Shown: positions 10,460 to 21,989 of the stretch, in pieces
How the letters are laid out: every line of letters begins with the position of its first letter
Numbering within the stretch: position 1 is the first letter of the stretch
Source of the DNA: Amaurobius ferox
Lineage: Eukaryota; Arthropoda; Arachnida; Araneae; Amaurobiidae
DNA length: 64,000 nt
Assembly: GCA_951213105.1 (NCBI GenBank)
Contig: OX578136.1
Location: 68,805,230-68,869,229, forward strand
Direction: 5' to 3'
Translations under genes and position numbers: made by a program
Notes under the pieces: generated by a model
Databases searched by the model: none
The model's input: the letters and a program-made list of their open reading frames with translations, nothing else
Told to the model about the DNA's origin: nothing

Positions 10460-12535
10460 TTAGGCACTTCCCGAATAGATAGAGATTTGCAATTTGGTAC
10501 ACGGCTCGGTCGTTTTGTAAAACCCATGGAAAAATTGAATTTTTCGAAAACGTTCTCTAGAAGAGGTGCTCCACACCAAAATTTCGAAAAGTAAAATGAG
10601 AGGAAAACATACTTTGCGATAAGATAGAGACTTCAAATGCGGTATATGGGTAAACCGTTCGAGAAGAAGAAAGTGTGCAATTTTAGATTTCCAATATTTT
10701 CTACTTAAGAGGGTGCCGCACGCCAAAATGTTCGATTTTCCGAGTAAATGAGAAACGGCACTTTTAAAATTTGATAGAAGCTTAAAATTTGGTATATGGA
10801 TTAATCATTTGATGAAAACACCCAAGACGAATATAGTTTTTCAAAAATGTTTGTTTAAGGGGATGCTCCAGAGAAAAACGTTAGAAAGGTGAATTGATAA
10901 AAGAAAAACATACTTTGGAATGAGATAGAGATTTCAAATCTGGTGTATTGGTAGATAGTTTGGAAGGAAGAAAGTGTACAATTTCAATTTTTCAATATTT
11001 TCTAATTAAGGGGGTGCTGCACACAAAAATGTTCGATTTTCGAAATAAAGGAGAAACGCCCCTTTTTAAACGTGCTAGAGGCTTGGTATTTGGTATTGGG
11101 CGAATCATTTGATGAAAACACCCAAGACAAAAGAGTTTCAAAAATTTTCGTTTAAGAGGATGCTCTAGAGACAAACGTTTGAAAGGTGAAATGATGAAAA
11201 ACTATGCTTCGGGATGGGATATAGACTTCAAATTTGGTGTACGGGTAGATAGTTCGAAATGAAGAGTATGTGCAATTTCAGTTTTCCAATATTTTCTAAT
11301 TTAGGGGGTACCACAAACTTAACTGTTCGATTTTCCGAATAAATGAGAAATTCCTCCTTTAAATTTTGATAGAGGCTTAAAATGTGGTATATTGGCTAAT
11401 CATTTAATGAAAACACCCAAGACAAATAGAGTTTCACATAAATGTTTGATTAAGGGGATGCTCGAGAGAAAAACGTTCGAAATATGAAATGATAAAAAAC
11501 GTGCTTCGGGAAGAGATAGAGATTTCAAATTTGGTGTACGAGTAGATAATTTGGAAGGAAGAATGTGAACAATTTCAGTTTTACAATATTCTCTACTTTG
11601 GGGGCGGAGCACACACTAAAATGTTGGATTTTCGGAATAAAGGAGAACCGCCCCTTTTAAAACGTGATAGAGGTTGGATATTTCATATATGGGAGAATCA
11701 TCTGATAGAAAACCCAAGAATATTGGAGATTTTCAAAAATGCTCATTTAAGGGGTGGGTACTTCACACAAAAACATTCGAAAGGTGAAATGGTAAAAAAA
11801 AACATGCTTCGCGATGAGATAGAGACTTCAAATTTGGTGTACGGGTAGATTGATGTATTGGAAGAAAGTGTGCAATTTCAGTGTTCCAACATTTGTTATT
11901 GTAGGGAGTGCCGCACACTAAAATATTCGATTTAACGAACAAATGAAAAATGCCTCCTTTATAATGTGATAGCGGCTTGAAATTTGGTATATTGGCTAAC
12001 CATTTGATAAATGCATTTGATGAATACGGTTTTTTAAAACTGTTCATTTGATGGGAAGTTACACAGAAAAACGTTCGAAAGGTGAAATGATGGTAAAATC
12101 ATACTTCGCGATAGGATAAAGACTTCAAATTTGGTGTACTGGTAGATCGTTTGAAAAGAAGAAAGTGTGCAATTTCAGTGATCCAACATTTGCTATTGTA
12201 GGGAGTGCCGCACACTAAAATATTCGATTTGACGAACAAATAAAAAATGATCCTTTACAATGTAATAGCAGCTTGAAATTTGGTATATAGGCCAATCATC
12301 TGATAAAAACCCAATACGAATAGAGTTTTTCCTAAATGTTCATTTATGGCTGTGCTCCACAGAAAGATGTTCGAATGGGGAAATGATAAAATAGTATGCT
12401 TCGGGATGAGATAGATGCTTTAATTTTGTGTATGGGTAGATAGTTCGAATGGAAGAAGTGTGCAATTTATGTTTTCCAATATTTTCTTCTTTAAAGGGTT
12501 CTGCACACCAAAATATTTGATTTTCCGATTAAATG
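10460..12535 (+). repeat. Tandem array of about 14 monomers of ~149 bp, alternating subtypes
   Basis: The anchor phrase 'gatagagacttcaaatttgg' (or its variant 'gatagaggcttaaaatttgg') recurs at about 10474, 10622, 10772, 10922, 11068, 11218, 11367, 11514, 11666, 11818, 11967, 12113, 12261 and 12410, a spacing of 146-152 bp. From about 10620 the subtypes alternate: one carries 'gacttcaaatttggtgtacgggtaga' and 'gaagaaagtgtgcaatttca'; the other carries 'ggcttaaaatttggtatat' and 'aaaacccaa'. The higher-order unit is therefore about 298 bp. No long ORF runs through. No terminal inverted repeats were found. Confidence 0.9.
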
Positions 12536-13739
12536 TGAAACGCGAATTATTTAAAAATTTACATTATTCAGGGGGTTTCTTATTACAAGACCTTTGATTT
12601 GCAACGGACATTCAGCTATTTTTTTAAATAATTGTGGAGAGTTCCAAATGCATACATTAGAGTCCAAACCTACGTTTAAGATCAGACTCTGCTGTATGCT
12701 CAAAAGTTCAAGCATGCGTTCAGGGCCTGCACTAATTTTGGAATTTTGCTTTTCCATTTGGTTTGCTTTAAACCGCTATGCCCATTGGATTTGGCATTTG
12801 TAGTCTCAAAAGCAGGTTATTGGACACTTTTCTTTCCTGTTTGTCGGAAACGTTCTAGTGTTCTAGTACCTTTATGATCTCCTATTTTCTTTGGAACTTA
12901 GCCAAAAAATTTTCTTCCAACCTTTATGATCTTCTAAATGTGGCGAAGTCTTCCAGATCGTTGTATGTTGAAGATCCAGACCGCCTGACTCATCCGAAGA
13001 TATGTGCTGATGTTTAGGCGGCCGGAGGCAGTTATCTGTGTGAGCAGTGTTCAAACTTTGTATGATTATTCGAATTGTGAGATGCCTGGTGGTTTAGAAT
13101 TGTATTCACTCCTACATTTTCCCTGAACTTCGTTGATGTTTTTCAATTTCTACTACCATCGGAAACTAAAAAATCGGAAACTTCAGCATTATCTTTTTGG
13201 AAACACAAAGGTTCAGGTTAGGAACACAAAGTCGAAAATACAAATAAGATAATCATAGCGAAAGTTTGACGAGCTTCAATGGCGCCACATGTGACAGAAC
13301 TGTTGACCTTTTGTCTTACCAATGCATAGAATATGGCTGGGAATGCATGGAGTTATTGAATGCCGGGAATGCATGGAGTTATTTATGAATACAAACATGC
13401 TTGTATTAGTGCAAAATTCACTTTAAATTATAGCATTTGGTAAAAGTAGTTCTTGTGTGGTTGGAACAAAAAGTGTCAATCCAATTCAGTCTGGTTCAAG
13501 AGCTAAAATAATCGACCAAAGAAATTTTTTTTTCAGTTCTTTATGCTGTATGGAACTTTTTTTTATCGGACAGCCAAATTTCGAATTTTTATAGGGGTGC
13601 ATGTTTATTGCGGTGCAATTTTTATTACTACAGCCAACTTGCAATGGAAAAGAGAAAAGATTGAAATGTTACAGACATTTTAGGCATCCGAACTTCTTCT
13701 ACAACGTATGGTAAGGAAAATTTGAAATTTTAATTTTTT
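12536..13739. other. Intergenic DNA without recognised gene
   Basis: A slightly more GC-balanced tract with no ORF above 70 codons that resembles a known protein. A small direct duplication ('gggaatgcatggagttat') lies near 13337-13385. Confidence 0.5.
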
Positions 13740-13864
13740 ACTTTCCTTATATACATAATGTATAAGGAAAGTATTGTGACGGGGTCGAAAATTCGAATTC
13801 GAGTTTTCGACGGGAGAGCACGTTTCAAGCATCCCTGTTCACGAATCAAACATTTTTGAAGTGA

Positions 13865-13867
<3 letters not shown>

Positions 13868-13947
<80 letters not shown>
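13868..13947. repeat. (GT)n microsatellite inside A1
   Basis: About 40 GT units interrupted by one 'gaaagt'. The His-Thr repeat ORFs on the minus strand here are artefacts. Confidence 0.95.
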
Positions 13948-13948
<1 letters not shown>

Positions 13949-14675
13949 AGTGGGTCTGTGGAGACGATAACTGACGAACGAATGGACCGATTCGAACCAA
14001 ATTTGGTACAAAAATCACAATCTGTAAACACTGGAAGCCTATTGTTTTTATACGCAATCGAATGTTCAGAATCCCCCTAAATTTTCGAATGAAATTTTGA
14101 AAAAATCGTCAAAAAATCAAAACCAATAATAAAGTTACGTGAATAGACATTCCTTATGTAATTTTTTATTAGAAAACGATTGACATAAATTTTAGAACGC
14201 TAACATGAACCGTTCTCGAGGTATTGCACATTTTTCAAAAAAATTATCAGAAAGTCAAATAAAATAGAAAAAAAATATTTCCTATTGAGAAACATGTTCA
14301 CTTTTCATATATAATATCATGCGATAAATTGGGTGACATCATTCTCGTGGATCTAGCTCGTTCCATTCATGAAAAAAGATACTTTGAGTAATACATTTGC
14401 ATTTGAACGCCAATTTATCTGCTGTAAGAATAACTTATTTCTTCGTTCATAATGCTTGGCGAGATTTTGGCGACGAAATTGGCGGAATATCGCCAACTTG
14501 GCGACTTTTTGAAATGTTGCCAAATTAACGAAAATCTCGCCAAATGGATAAAAATGACGCTAAATCAATGAAAATGACGACTAATTGTGGAAAATTCAAT
14601 ATCTAATAAGTTATATAATATATAAATATATAATAATAGTTATATAATATATGTCGAAAATTCAATATCTAATAA

Positions 14676-14676
14676 G

Positions 14677-14713
<37 letters not shown>
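14676..14713. repeat. (TA)n microsatellite inside A1
   Basis: Uninterrupted TA repeat flanked by duplicated 'aattcaatatctaataagtt' sequence. Confidence 0.9.
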
Positions 14714-14714
<1 letters not shown>

Positions 14715-15124
14715 CTTATTTCTTTGTCCATAACGCTTGGCGAGATTTTGAAATGTTGCCAAATTAACGAAAATCTCGCCAAATGGATAAAAATGACGAT
14801 AATAAATGAAAATGACGACTAATTGTCGAAAAGTCAATATCTTGGAAAGGATATTATAGTATCTACTAGAAGAAAAACCTATTTATTTTACTGTAAAAGT
14901 AGTAAATTCATTTCATTATATAAGGAAAGTCATGTGTTGCCCACATCAGATTTTTTAAGTGTCTATTCATGTCTTGTGAAATATTATATGAAAATGATTT
15001 TGATAAAATATTTTTTACACTCATAAAAATGTCATTTTAGAACTACTTTTCATCTATTATGAAACTCTGATTTATAGAAAAATAATATCGCTAAAATACA
15101 CATATTTTTATTGCTGAGTATGAT

Positions 15125-15340
15125 TTATCTGTCTTAACGTATGAAAGTTTTTCCTGCCAAGGATGGATTCGGAATTCGGATGCAGATTTTTACTTCCCAT
15201 AGGAGGATCCATCTTAAGTTGGAACGGATTTTGGGATATATTTTTTCGGCTTAGAAAAGTTTATTAGTTAGAAAATATCGCAAAGATATGGCAGGTTTTA
15301 TTTTCACAAAATATAGGAACTTTCATGTGAATAGTACACG
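15125..15340 (+). repeat. Dispersed repeat E, copy 3
   Basis: Shows 'cccataggaggatccatcttaag', 'ggattttggg' and 'cgcaaagatatggcagg', aligning with the 6.4 and 9.4 kb copies with many substitutions. Confidence 0.5.
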
Positions 15341-15493
15341 ACTTTGACTATGTGAATTATGAACAGTACATATCTTAAACTACTCTATCTACTTTCTCCT
15401 TTTTGTTATTCATATCAATCAGTATAAGCTATACATCAACCTAAAATTGCATTTCAAATTATTGTCTATTAAGGCGTCATTTACATATGTGTA

Positions 15494-15815
15494 TGCCACG
15501 TGATTCCTGCATCCACGTGTTTTGCAGGTGAATGTTGCCCTGCGAAGCACGGAATTCAGGAATCCTGGTTTTTGGTAATACTTGATTTCTTAACAATTTT
15601 TCAATTTTTATCCTTTATTTATGCTTGTAGTCTGGGCTATGGTATTTATAGTAACGAACTATTGCCATATCCGAAACAAGCATGCCTGTGGGTTAATTTA
15701 GGTTGGATACTCAGCCCCGAAGAGAAATCTAATCTGAATAAACCTAAACTAAGCCTAGTGCTTTTCATTTCTTTTTTCGGCATGGTGCCTATGTTATAAC
15801 TATTTTGGTTATTTT
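15494..15815 (+). repeat. Dispersed repeat F, copy 1
   Basis: Aligns with the reverse complement of about 33700-34000. Shared blocks include 'catggtatttatagtaac'-like text, 'cc.aa.caagcatg', 'gggttaattta' and 'ttcggcatggt'. A 99-codon ORF here (15500-15799) has hydrophobic stretches. Its homologue at 33.8 kb keeps only the phrase 'CYGIYSN.LL.Y.K.A..WVN', and the frame is broken beyond that. I cannot name a family and treat it as repeat, not gene; a degraded membrane-protein exon cannot be excluded. Confidence 0.5.
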
Positions 15816-17094
15816 ATTGTTTTAATGTTTTGCCATTAATTACTTGGTACGCATATACACACACACACACATATATGTTAACTATAAGGGTGAAGATTGA
15901 ACTTGAAGAGACATAGTAGGTCACCTATGTCAGTAAAATGAAAATCAGTTGGAGTAAACAGGAAAACAATCAGTATGAAATAAAACGAAAGAGAATGAAC
16001 AACAATACATAGAAGGCAATGAAATTGTAAAATATTCAGGAGGTGTATATGAACACATGCCTTCTACTAGTTATTTTCATTATATAACTTTGTTACATTG
16101 AACAAAAGTTATATTACATCTCTAAAAACTAAAAACCAAGAATAATGGAGAGAAAGTAAGATATTTTTTTCTAAAACTGAAAAATAACATAAGCCTACTA
16201 CTTACATGTGCATAGGTGAGATGTAAAATCTGCACTACTGTTGACCCATATATAGTTAAAAGACAGTGTTGCCAAACATAAAGAATAAAATGTAAAACCG
16301 ATGTTGACAATCTAAAATAAAATCCTAAACAGAATTGTTAATCAAAAGTAAAAGAAGGAAAATCACAAGATATACATTTGAAATACAAAAAATGCCTATT
16401 AGATACATATAGATAATAATTATTAATCTGACCAATTACTTATAAAACCTTTAAATTTATAAATACTAATAAACGTAATGATATGTTTAATAATAATAAT
16501 AATATAAATCGAATTTTGAATTTAGACAAACTAGTCGCAAACACAATGCAACAACTCTTGGCAGAATGCGGAGTTCGAATAGACATGTAATACGAAAAGT
16601 AAATAGCATTAGAAATAAAAATCTATAGAGTAACATATCACTAATTTCATTAGTATAAACTTATCAGTACTTTCATTACTATTTATAAATGTAAAGGTTC
16701 TATAAGTTATTGGTCAGATTTATAATTATTATCTGTATGTTCATTATACATAATTATTATCTATAATTATATATAATTATATTATATATAATTATTACAA
16801 CTTTTTGCATATATACTAATGCTGAAGATTGAAGATTTCTTCTAATATTTCTTGAAAGTATATTTGCTTGGAGTTAAAGCTTCTAGGGTGCTTTAGAAGA
16901 TTAAATTCAAAATTTGTCGTACAAATAAACAGCATTATTATATATTTTCTCCATAATAAACTATGAGGAATATGCAAATATAATATAGAAAGATATATAT
17001 ATATATCCTTCTCCATATGGAGCAGTATCTTTCTTTTATGGCATATTACATTACCATATTCTATATCTCTGTCATAACATAACCTAGTTTTATC
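15816..17094. other. Very AT-rich intergenic DNA
   Basis: Contains a short (CA)n/(TA)n patch near 15858-15875 and ATAATTAT-rich stretches at 16710-16800. No gene recognised. Confidence 0.5.
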
Positions 17095-17240
17095 TCTCAG
17101 GATTTATCCATATGTGTATTTCCGTTGCCACTTGCGGATGAATGTTAAGCCATCTAGGATTTGGGTATGTTTTCCTAAGCCCAGAAAAAGTACGATGGAT
17201 AAAATATAGCAAGAGGTGATTTTCTTGCAGTGTTTTAGAA
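17095..17240 (+). repeat. Dispersed repeat E, copy 4 (diverged)
   Basis: Keeps 'gccacttgcggatgaatgttaag', 'ggatttgggtatgttttcct' and 'agcaagaggtgattt', weaker matches to the other three copies. Confidence 0.4.
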
Positions 17241-17639
17241 AGCACTGTGATTAAATATTGCATATATATATTCATTATATATGTTCATTAATCTGTTCAA
17301 TTTGTAATTTATATGCAAGGTGTTAAGGAAAGGCAAGTACCAGGCCAATAATTCGACAAGTAATAGTGTTATCATATGTTTTATATGCAGGTGTATAGGT
17401 TATTCCAGTGACGCTGCACGATGAGACAACTTTCGGTTCCCCTGTTTTGGGATTGTTCTTAGGTTATCTCGCTTTCTGTTCGAGATAAGAGACAAAAATC
17501 AATTACATAGTTATAGAGCCTTCCAAAGTTAGTACTAAACACCTTTGTCCTACAGCGAAAACTGCAACATAACTTTCTAAAAAACGATCTTAAAGATACT
17601 TTAATTAATCTTTTATTACTTTTAGTAACTGCAGACACA
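17241..17639. other. Intergenic DNA
   Basis: Nothing recognised. Confidence 0.45.
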
Positions 17640-17860
17640 TTGTAAAATATGCGGAGACATCTTATTGCATGAATGCAAATGCGGCAACGGACCTTTTTGG
17701 ACCCATATAGGCCCGAACCCGGAACTATGAGCTTATTAGACCGACACCATAAGGTTAGACCAAATGCTAGCTTCTGGTTAGAACATATAATTCGGGTACT
17801 GCTGCTTAGCATGGTCGATCGATGTCAGAAGACGCGAAAGTCGGTTTCTATAAACTCACC
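17640..17860 (-). repeat. tRNA-like repeat J, copy 1
   Basis: On the minus strand the phrase GGTTCGGGCC (near 17711-17720) resembles a Pol III B box. Upstream lies 'ggtctaaccttatggtgtcgg'. The same order recurs at 18575-18650, and the left flank (17787-17845) resembles 19078-19135. Probably an old tRNA-derived SINE. Confidence 0.4.
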
Positions 17861-18574
17861 TTAGAAAGGGCTTATTCTTATCTGTCAGAACGAAGAAAGG
17901 GTCTTCCCCAGAGCCAGTCTATTCTTATAGTGGTATTACACAGGGTAATTTTTATTGACGAGCTTCGACAATTCCGTCCGTCAATCATACTTTAGGCCCC
18001 TCATCCTTAATGACGCCAATTTCATTACAGGAAGCATTTTTTAGTATTTCTTTTGGTGTAATTTGGATCTTTTATATCCTATAGGTGTCTGTAATTTGGT
18101 AGAAGTTCTATTATTATTTTTTGCATCTACAGATTCCAAAGTAGTGGAGCTGGTTGTAGTCGCCATCGCCATCTTTAATGCAAATAAGGAGAAGAAAGAC
18201 TGAGCGGAGTGATGCCCAATCTTATCGTCCTTTGATTGGTTCGCGTTCAGAAATTGAGCAATTTTTATTGTCGAGTTTGAAAAAATTGCGGGAAATTGGG
18301 GGCAAGATTACTTATTGAAATGTATGGTGTTGCTGAAAAATTTCTGGAAGGAATTGCTCCGTGTAATAATACCTTTAAGCGCAGGCACAATGGAGAACAG
18401 TCAGCTGGGAAGGTCATACTTCAATCGTGCAGCTGCATAATGTCAGTCATTATCAGCCAGGAGAGAGGAGTGGAATGTGTCTCTGTTCTCTGTGTGGCAC
18501 CGTCATCTTGTGATAATTGCGTGCTCTTTGCAGTTCAGTTCACCACTGTGGAAACGATGTTTTTGGTCACGCTC

Positions 18575-18650
18575 TGGTTTAAACCCCGGACCCTGAGTTT
18601 ACTAGATCGATACTAAGGTTATGCCAATACCTTGTAAAGGCGTCGGAATG
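18575..18650 (-). repeat. tRNA-like repeat J, copy 2
   Basis: Matches copy 1 in 'aacccyggaac.ctgag.tta.tagatcga.ac..taaggtta..cca'. The B-box position is degenerate (GGTTTAAACC on the minus strand). Confidence 0.4.
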
Positions 18651-19064
18651 CATAGGCAGGCATTTTATATAAAAAACAACAAATTTATTCTTAACTTTAG
18701 AAATCATAAAATAAACTCTATTAACGTAAATTACACATAATAAATTAGCATGTACATGGTCCACCTTTTTCACCATCTTCTGCATCCACACAAGCCACGT
18801 TCTATGTCTTACCAACTTGTACCCATCCAAACTCATCGTACTCATCCAAACCTAGCCACTCGTTCCCATCCAATCATCTCAAACACATCCAAACCATCTC
18901 TCTTGTGCTTCGCTCTTCCCCATATTATAACCTGGTTGCCAGCTCCACCTACAGTCCGCAATCTTCGCGGCTGTTATATAAATTTAGGCTCTTCTTTACC
19001 CGGGGAAGACACTGCTTGAAAATTAAGAAGTCGAGAATAGAATTGTTAACCCTTACAACCTTGT

Positions 19065-19140
19065 TCCAGGTCCAAACTTATAATTTGGTTATTGTTGTTT
19101 AGCACGATAGATCGATGTTAGAAGCCGCGAAAATCGGCAT
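19065..19140 (-). repeat. Repeat J flank, copy 3
   Basis: Resembles 17787-17845: 'ataatt.ggt.ttgttgtttagcacg.tagatcgatgt.agaag.cgcgaaa.tcgg'. Confidence 0.4.
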
Positions 19141-19354
19141 GCATTGTTTGTAAATGTAATTATTTTGCATTTTGTGCATTAAAAGGTAAATTTTATTACT
19201 ATTACTTCATGAGACTAGATAGAGTTTTCAGCATACTGGATCTTGGCTGCAAATGAAACTAGAGCAATAATTTTTCCATGGGGCGTGGATAGTGACAAAA
19301 CAATATTCACATTAGTAGAACACAAGTAGAGAAATATACTGCTCCAAACTCTAT

Positions 19355-19480
19355 TTATGAATGTTTTTCGTTCTTGTTCTTTTGGTCGTTGCGTTTTCTA
19401 CTGACAGGCCTACAGGTCAAACCAGTTAATCGATTCGGATGAGCCTTTTCCCTTATGAGGTATGCCTTTAAAACACATGT
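19355..19480 (+). repeat. Direct repeat K, copy 1
   Basis: Matches 20725-20850, with 'cgttcttgttcttttggtcgttgcgttttct', 'ggcctacaggt.aaac.agttaatcgatt' and 'cttt..ctttaaaa' (shown with dots where they differ). The copies are about 1.37 kb apart in the same orientation, like degraded LTRs or a segmental duplication. No reverse transcriptase lies between them. Confidence 0.5.
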
Positions 19481-19843
19481 AATTTAGACTGTTGTTTGGA
19501 GTACTAGTGCATTAAAAGACCTTTTGAAGTACCCATAATCTAGAGTAGTGCTTCTCAACTCTTGTGAGACCGCGGCTGGGTAAATCTTTTTGTTATAAAA
19601 CGAGGGCAAGGTCCCAACAAATTTACTCGTAAATACCTATCTAATTCAAAAATTTGTGATATTGTTCAGTATAAAATGAGTTATTGTACTGTCAAATTGA
19701 TTTTACTGGTGTTGGTTTGAAAAAAATAGAGAAAAATATTTATCCATTGTAATTCACCATAGAAGTCAGCTGAGTAGTCTCATATTCATATTAAAATTTA
19801 AATGCGACTTGGTTACTGACATTTGCTACACAGTGTGTGTAGG

Positions 19844-19910
19844 CCCTTCCCGGCCGTCCAAATAGCTGCTCTTAGTCCTCTGGACGAGTCGGACGGTCTG
19901 GGTCTTCAAC
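19844..19910 (+). repeat. 5'-truncated CAAC-tailed SINE with target-site duplication
   Basis: Only the last ~67 bp of the SINE are present ('cttcccggccgtccaaatag' to 'tcggacggtctgggtctt' plus 'caac'). It is bounded by a 14-bp direct repeat ACAGTGTGTGTAGG at 19830-19843 and 19909-19922. This is the signature of target-primed reverse transcription with 5' truncation. Confidence 0.85.
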
Positions 19911-19922
19911 AGTGTGTGTAGG

Positions 19923-20179
19923 CGTTCTGGTTTTGAGATTTTCGACACATTCGCGGATGTGATTATCGTTAGAATATTTCCACTATGAAGTATTTGTTCC
20001 TAAAAAATGCTTAGAAAACAAAAAGTCAAATTCTAGGAGAATTTATCACTGCTCAGTATAATTGATACTAGAGCTCGGAGCCGCTCTGCGGCCCGATATT
20101 TGAGAAAAACTGACTAGAGCACTTCCACTTTGAATTTAGATATGAAAATCGTTTGACATCTGAAGCAGATGAAGTACAC
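19923..20179. other. Intergenic DNA
   Basis: Nothing recognised. Confidence 0.4.
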
Positions 20180-20460
20180 AGGCACAGAGATATTAAATCT
20201 CTAAAAAATTTAATTAAGTCTGCGCTAGGCCTTAATAAAAGGAAATTGCTTTATTGCAGGCTTGGGTACTTCCTGATCGAATTTCGCATTGAAAATCGGT
20301 AGATACAACAAACACATGTGAAACACGTACTGACAAAAATGTTACATTCCCCAAAATTTAAACCAGGCGTAAACCACAGTTAAGTACAGAGTAAAGCATG
20401 CAAGTACATTTCTCACTTCCGATTAAACAAAAACATATTCACCACACAATGATGCGATTT
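20180..20460 (+). repeat. Dispersed repeat G, copy 1
   Basis: Aligns with 28605-28870 in the same orientation. Shared blocks are 'taaatctctaaaa', 'gacttgggtattttccgatcgaatttcg.attgaaaatcg' (spread over two parts), 'gtaaa.cacag.taagta.agagcaaagtatgcaag' and 'atattcaccaca.aatgatg'. No domain or ORF. Class unknown. Confidence 0.65.
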
Positions 20461-20724
20461 TCCTAAACAAAAAACAACTGTATTGCAAGAAAATTCACTA
20501 AGTTATGCAAATTCAGTAAAGCGTCAGTGAAAACCGAAAACAAAAAGTAATGAAATAATTTATTTCGGCTCTAAGTACAATTCCATCCAGGTGGAAACGT
20601 GTCATCAGTGCCTCTCACTTATATCTGGAATATGTTTGATGTTATTGTAAGGGAAATTCTCGAGCGTAGCCTCTCTGCATTGCAATTTAACTTTATGCAT
20701 ACTTTAATAATTAACGAAAACTGC

Positions 20725-20850
20725 TTTTTTGAACGTTTCTCGTTCTTCTGGTACTTTCTCCTGTCGTTGCGTTTTCTGTAGAACGGCCTACAGGTAAAAC
20801 TAGTTAATCGATTTTGATGATTTTATTTTTATCTTTTTCTTTAAAACCCA
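20725..20850 (+). repeat. Direct repeat K, copy 2
   Basis: Second copy of the 19355-19480 repeat. It ends about 135 bp before family A copy A2. Confidence 0.5.
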
Positions 20851-20985
20851 GGTCTTCCTTTTAAAAAGAAATTTGAATTCAAGTTTATTTCGGTGGGAAT
20901 TATGTAAGAAATTAGGAATTAGATAGGAACTTTGTAGATTATTTGGCGACAGAAAATATCCCAACAATGAAATTTAACAATTTTT

Positions 20986-21121
20986 ACTTTCCTTATATAC
21001 ATAATGTATAAGGAAAGTATTGTGACGGGGTCGAAAATTCGAAATCGAGTTTTCGACGGGAGAGCACGTTTCAAGCATCCCTGATCACGAATCAAACATT
21101 TTTGAAGTGATGTCTGTGTGT

Positions 21122-21188
<67 letters not shown>

Positions 21189-21989
21189 TATGTGTGTGTG
21201 TGTGTGTGTGTGTGTGTCAGTGAGTCTGTGGAGACGATAACTGACGAACGAATGGACCGATTCGAACCAAATTTGGTACAAAAATCACAATCTGTAAACA
21301 CTGGAAGCCTATTAATTTTATACGTAATCGAATGTTCAGAACTCCCCTAAATTTTCGAATAAAATTTTTAAAAAATCGTCAAAAAATCAAAATCACTAAT
21401 AAATTTACGCAAATAGACATTTCTTATGTAATTTTTCATTAGAAAACGATTGACATAAATTTTAGAATGCTAACATGAACCGTTTTCGAGATATTGCACA
21501 TTTTTCAAAAAAATTATTAAAAAGTCATATAAAATGAAAAAAAAAATTTCCTATTGAGAAACATGTTCACTTTTCATATATAATACCATACGATAAATTG
21601 GATGATATCATTCTCGTGGATCTAGCTTGTTCCATTCATGAAAAAGGATACGTTGAGTAATACTTTTGCATTTGAACGCCAATAGTCATTTGTCTGCTGT
21701 AAGAACAACTTATTTCTTCATCCATAACGCTTGGCGAGATTTTGGCGACGGATTTGGCGGAATGTCGCTAACTTGGCGAGTTTTTGAAATGTTGCCAAAT
21801 TAACGAAAATCTCGCCAAATGGATAAAAATGACGCTAAATCAATGAAAATGAGGGCTAATTGACGAAAATTCTCAATATCTTGGAAAGAATATTAGTATC
21901 TACTACAAGAAAACCTATTTTTTTACTTTAAAAGTAGTAAATTCATTACATTATATAAGGAAAGTCATGTGTTGCCCACATCAGATTTT
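20986..21989 (+). mobile_element. Family A Helentron-like element, copy A2 (5' member of a head-to-tail pair)
   Basis: Full structure: 5' hairpin ACTTTCCTTATATACATAAT.., (GT)n at 21114-21217, 'ggaccgattcgaaccaaatt', a core with 'cttggcgagattttggcgac', then TATATAAGGAAAGT, hairpin ATGTG-TTGCC-CACAT and CAGATTTT. The 3' end is joined directly to copy A3. Confidence 0.9.

Larger units (their letters stand above)
13740..14957 (+). mobile_element. Family A non-autonomous Helentron-like element, copy A1
   Basis: The 5' end is ACTTTCCTTATATACATAAT followed by the hairpin return TGTATAAGGAAAGT. The 'cgaattcgagttttcgacgg' block, a (GT)n tract at 13868-13947, 'gacgaacgaatggaccgatt' and an AT-rich core follow. 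The 3' end has TATATAAGGAAAGT (inverted copy of the 5' end), then hairpin ATGTG-TTGCC-CACAT, then CAGATTTTT. The 3' part is internally duplicated around 14600-14790 with a (TA)n insert at 14676-14713. It has no coding capacity. The Helentron assignment is inferred from structure. Confidence 0.85.

Noticed and set aside
13730..14080. His-Thr and Val-Cys repeat ORFs over (GT)n tracts (also near 21.1 and 27.1 kb)
   Set aside because: Microsatellite translations inside family A elements, recurring with every copy.
19355..20850. LTR retrotransposon bounded by the K repeats
   Set aside because: The repeats are only ~125 bp, there is no TG..CA end, primer site, or gag/pol between them.
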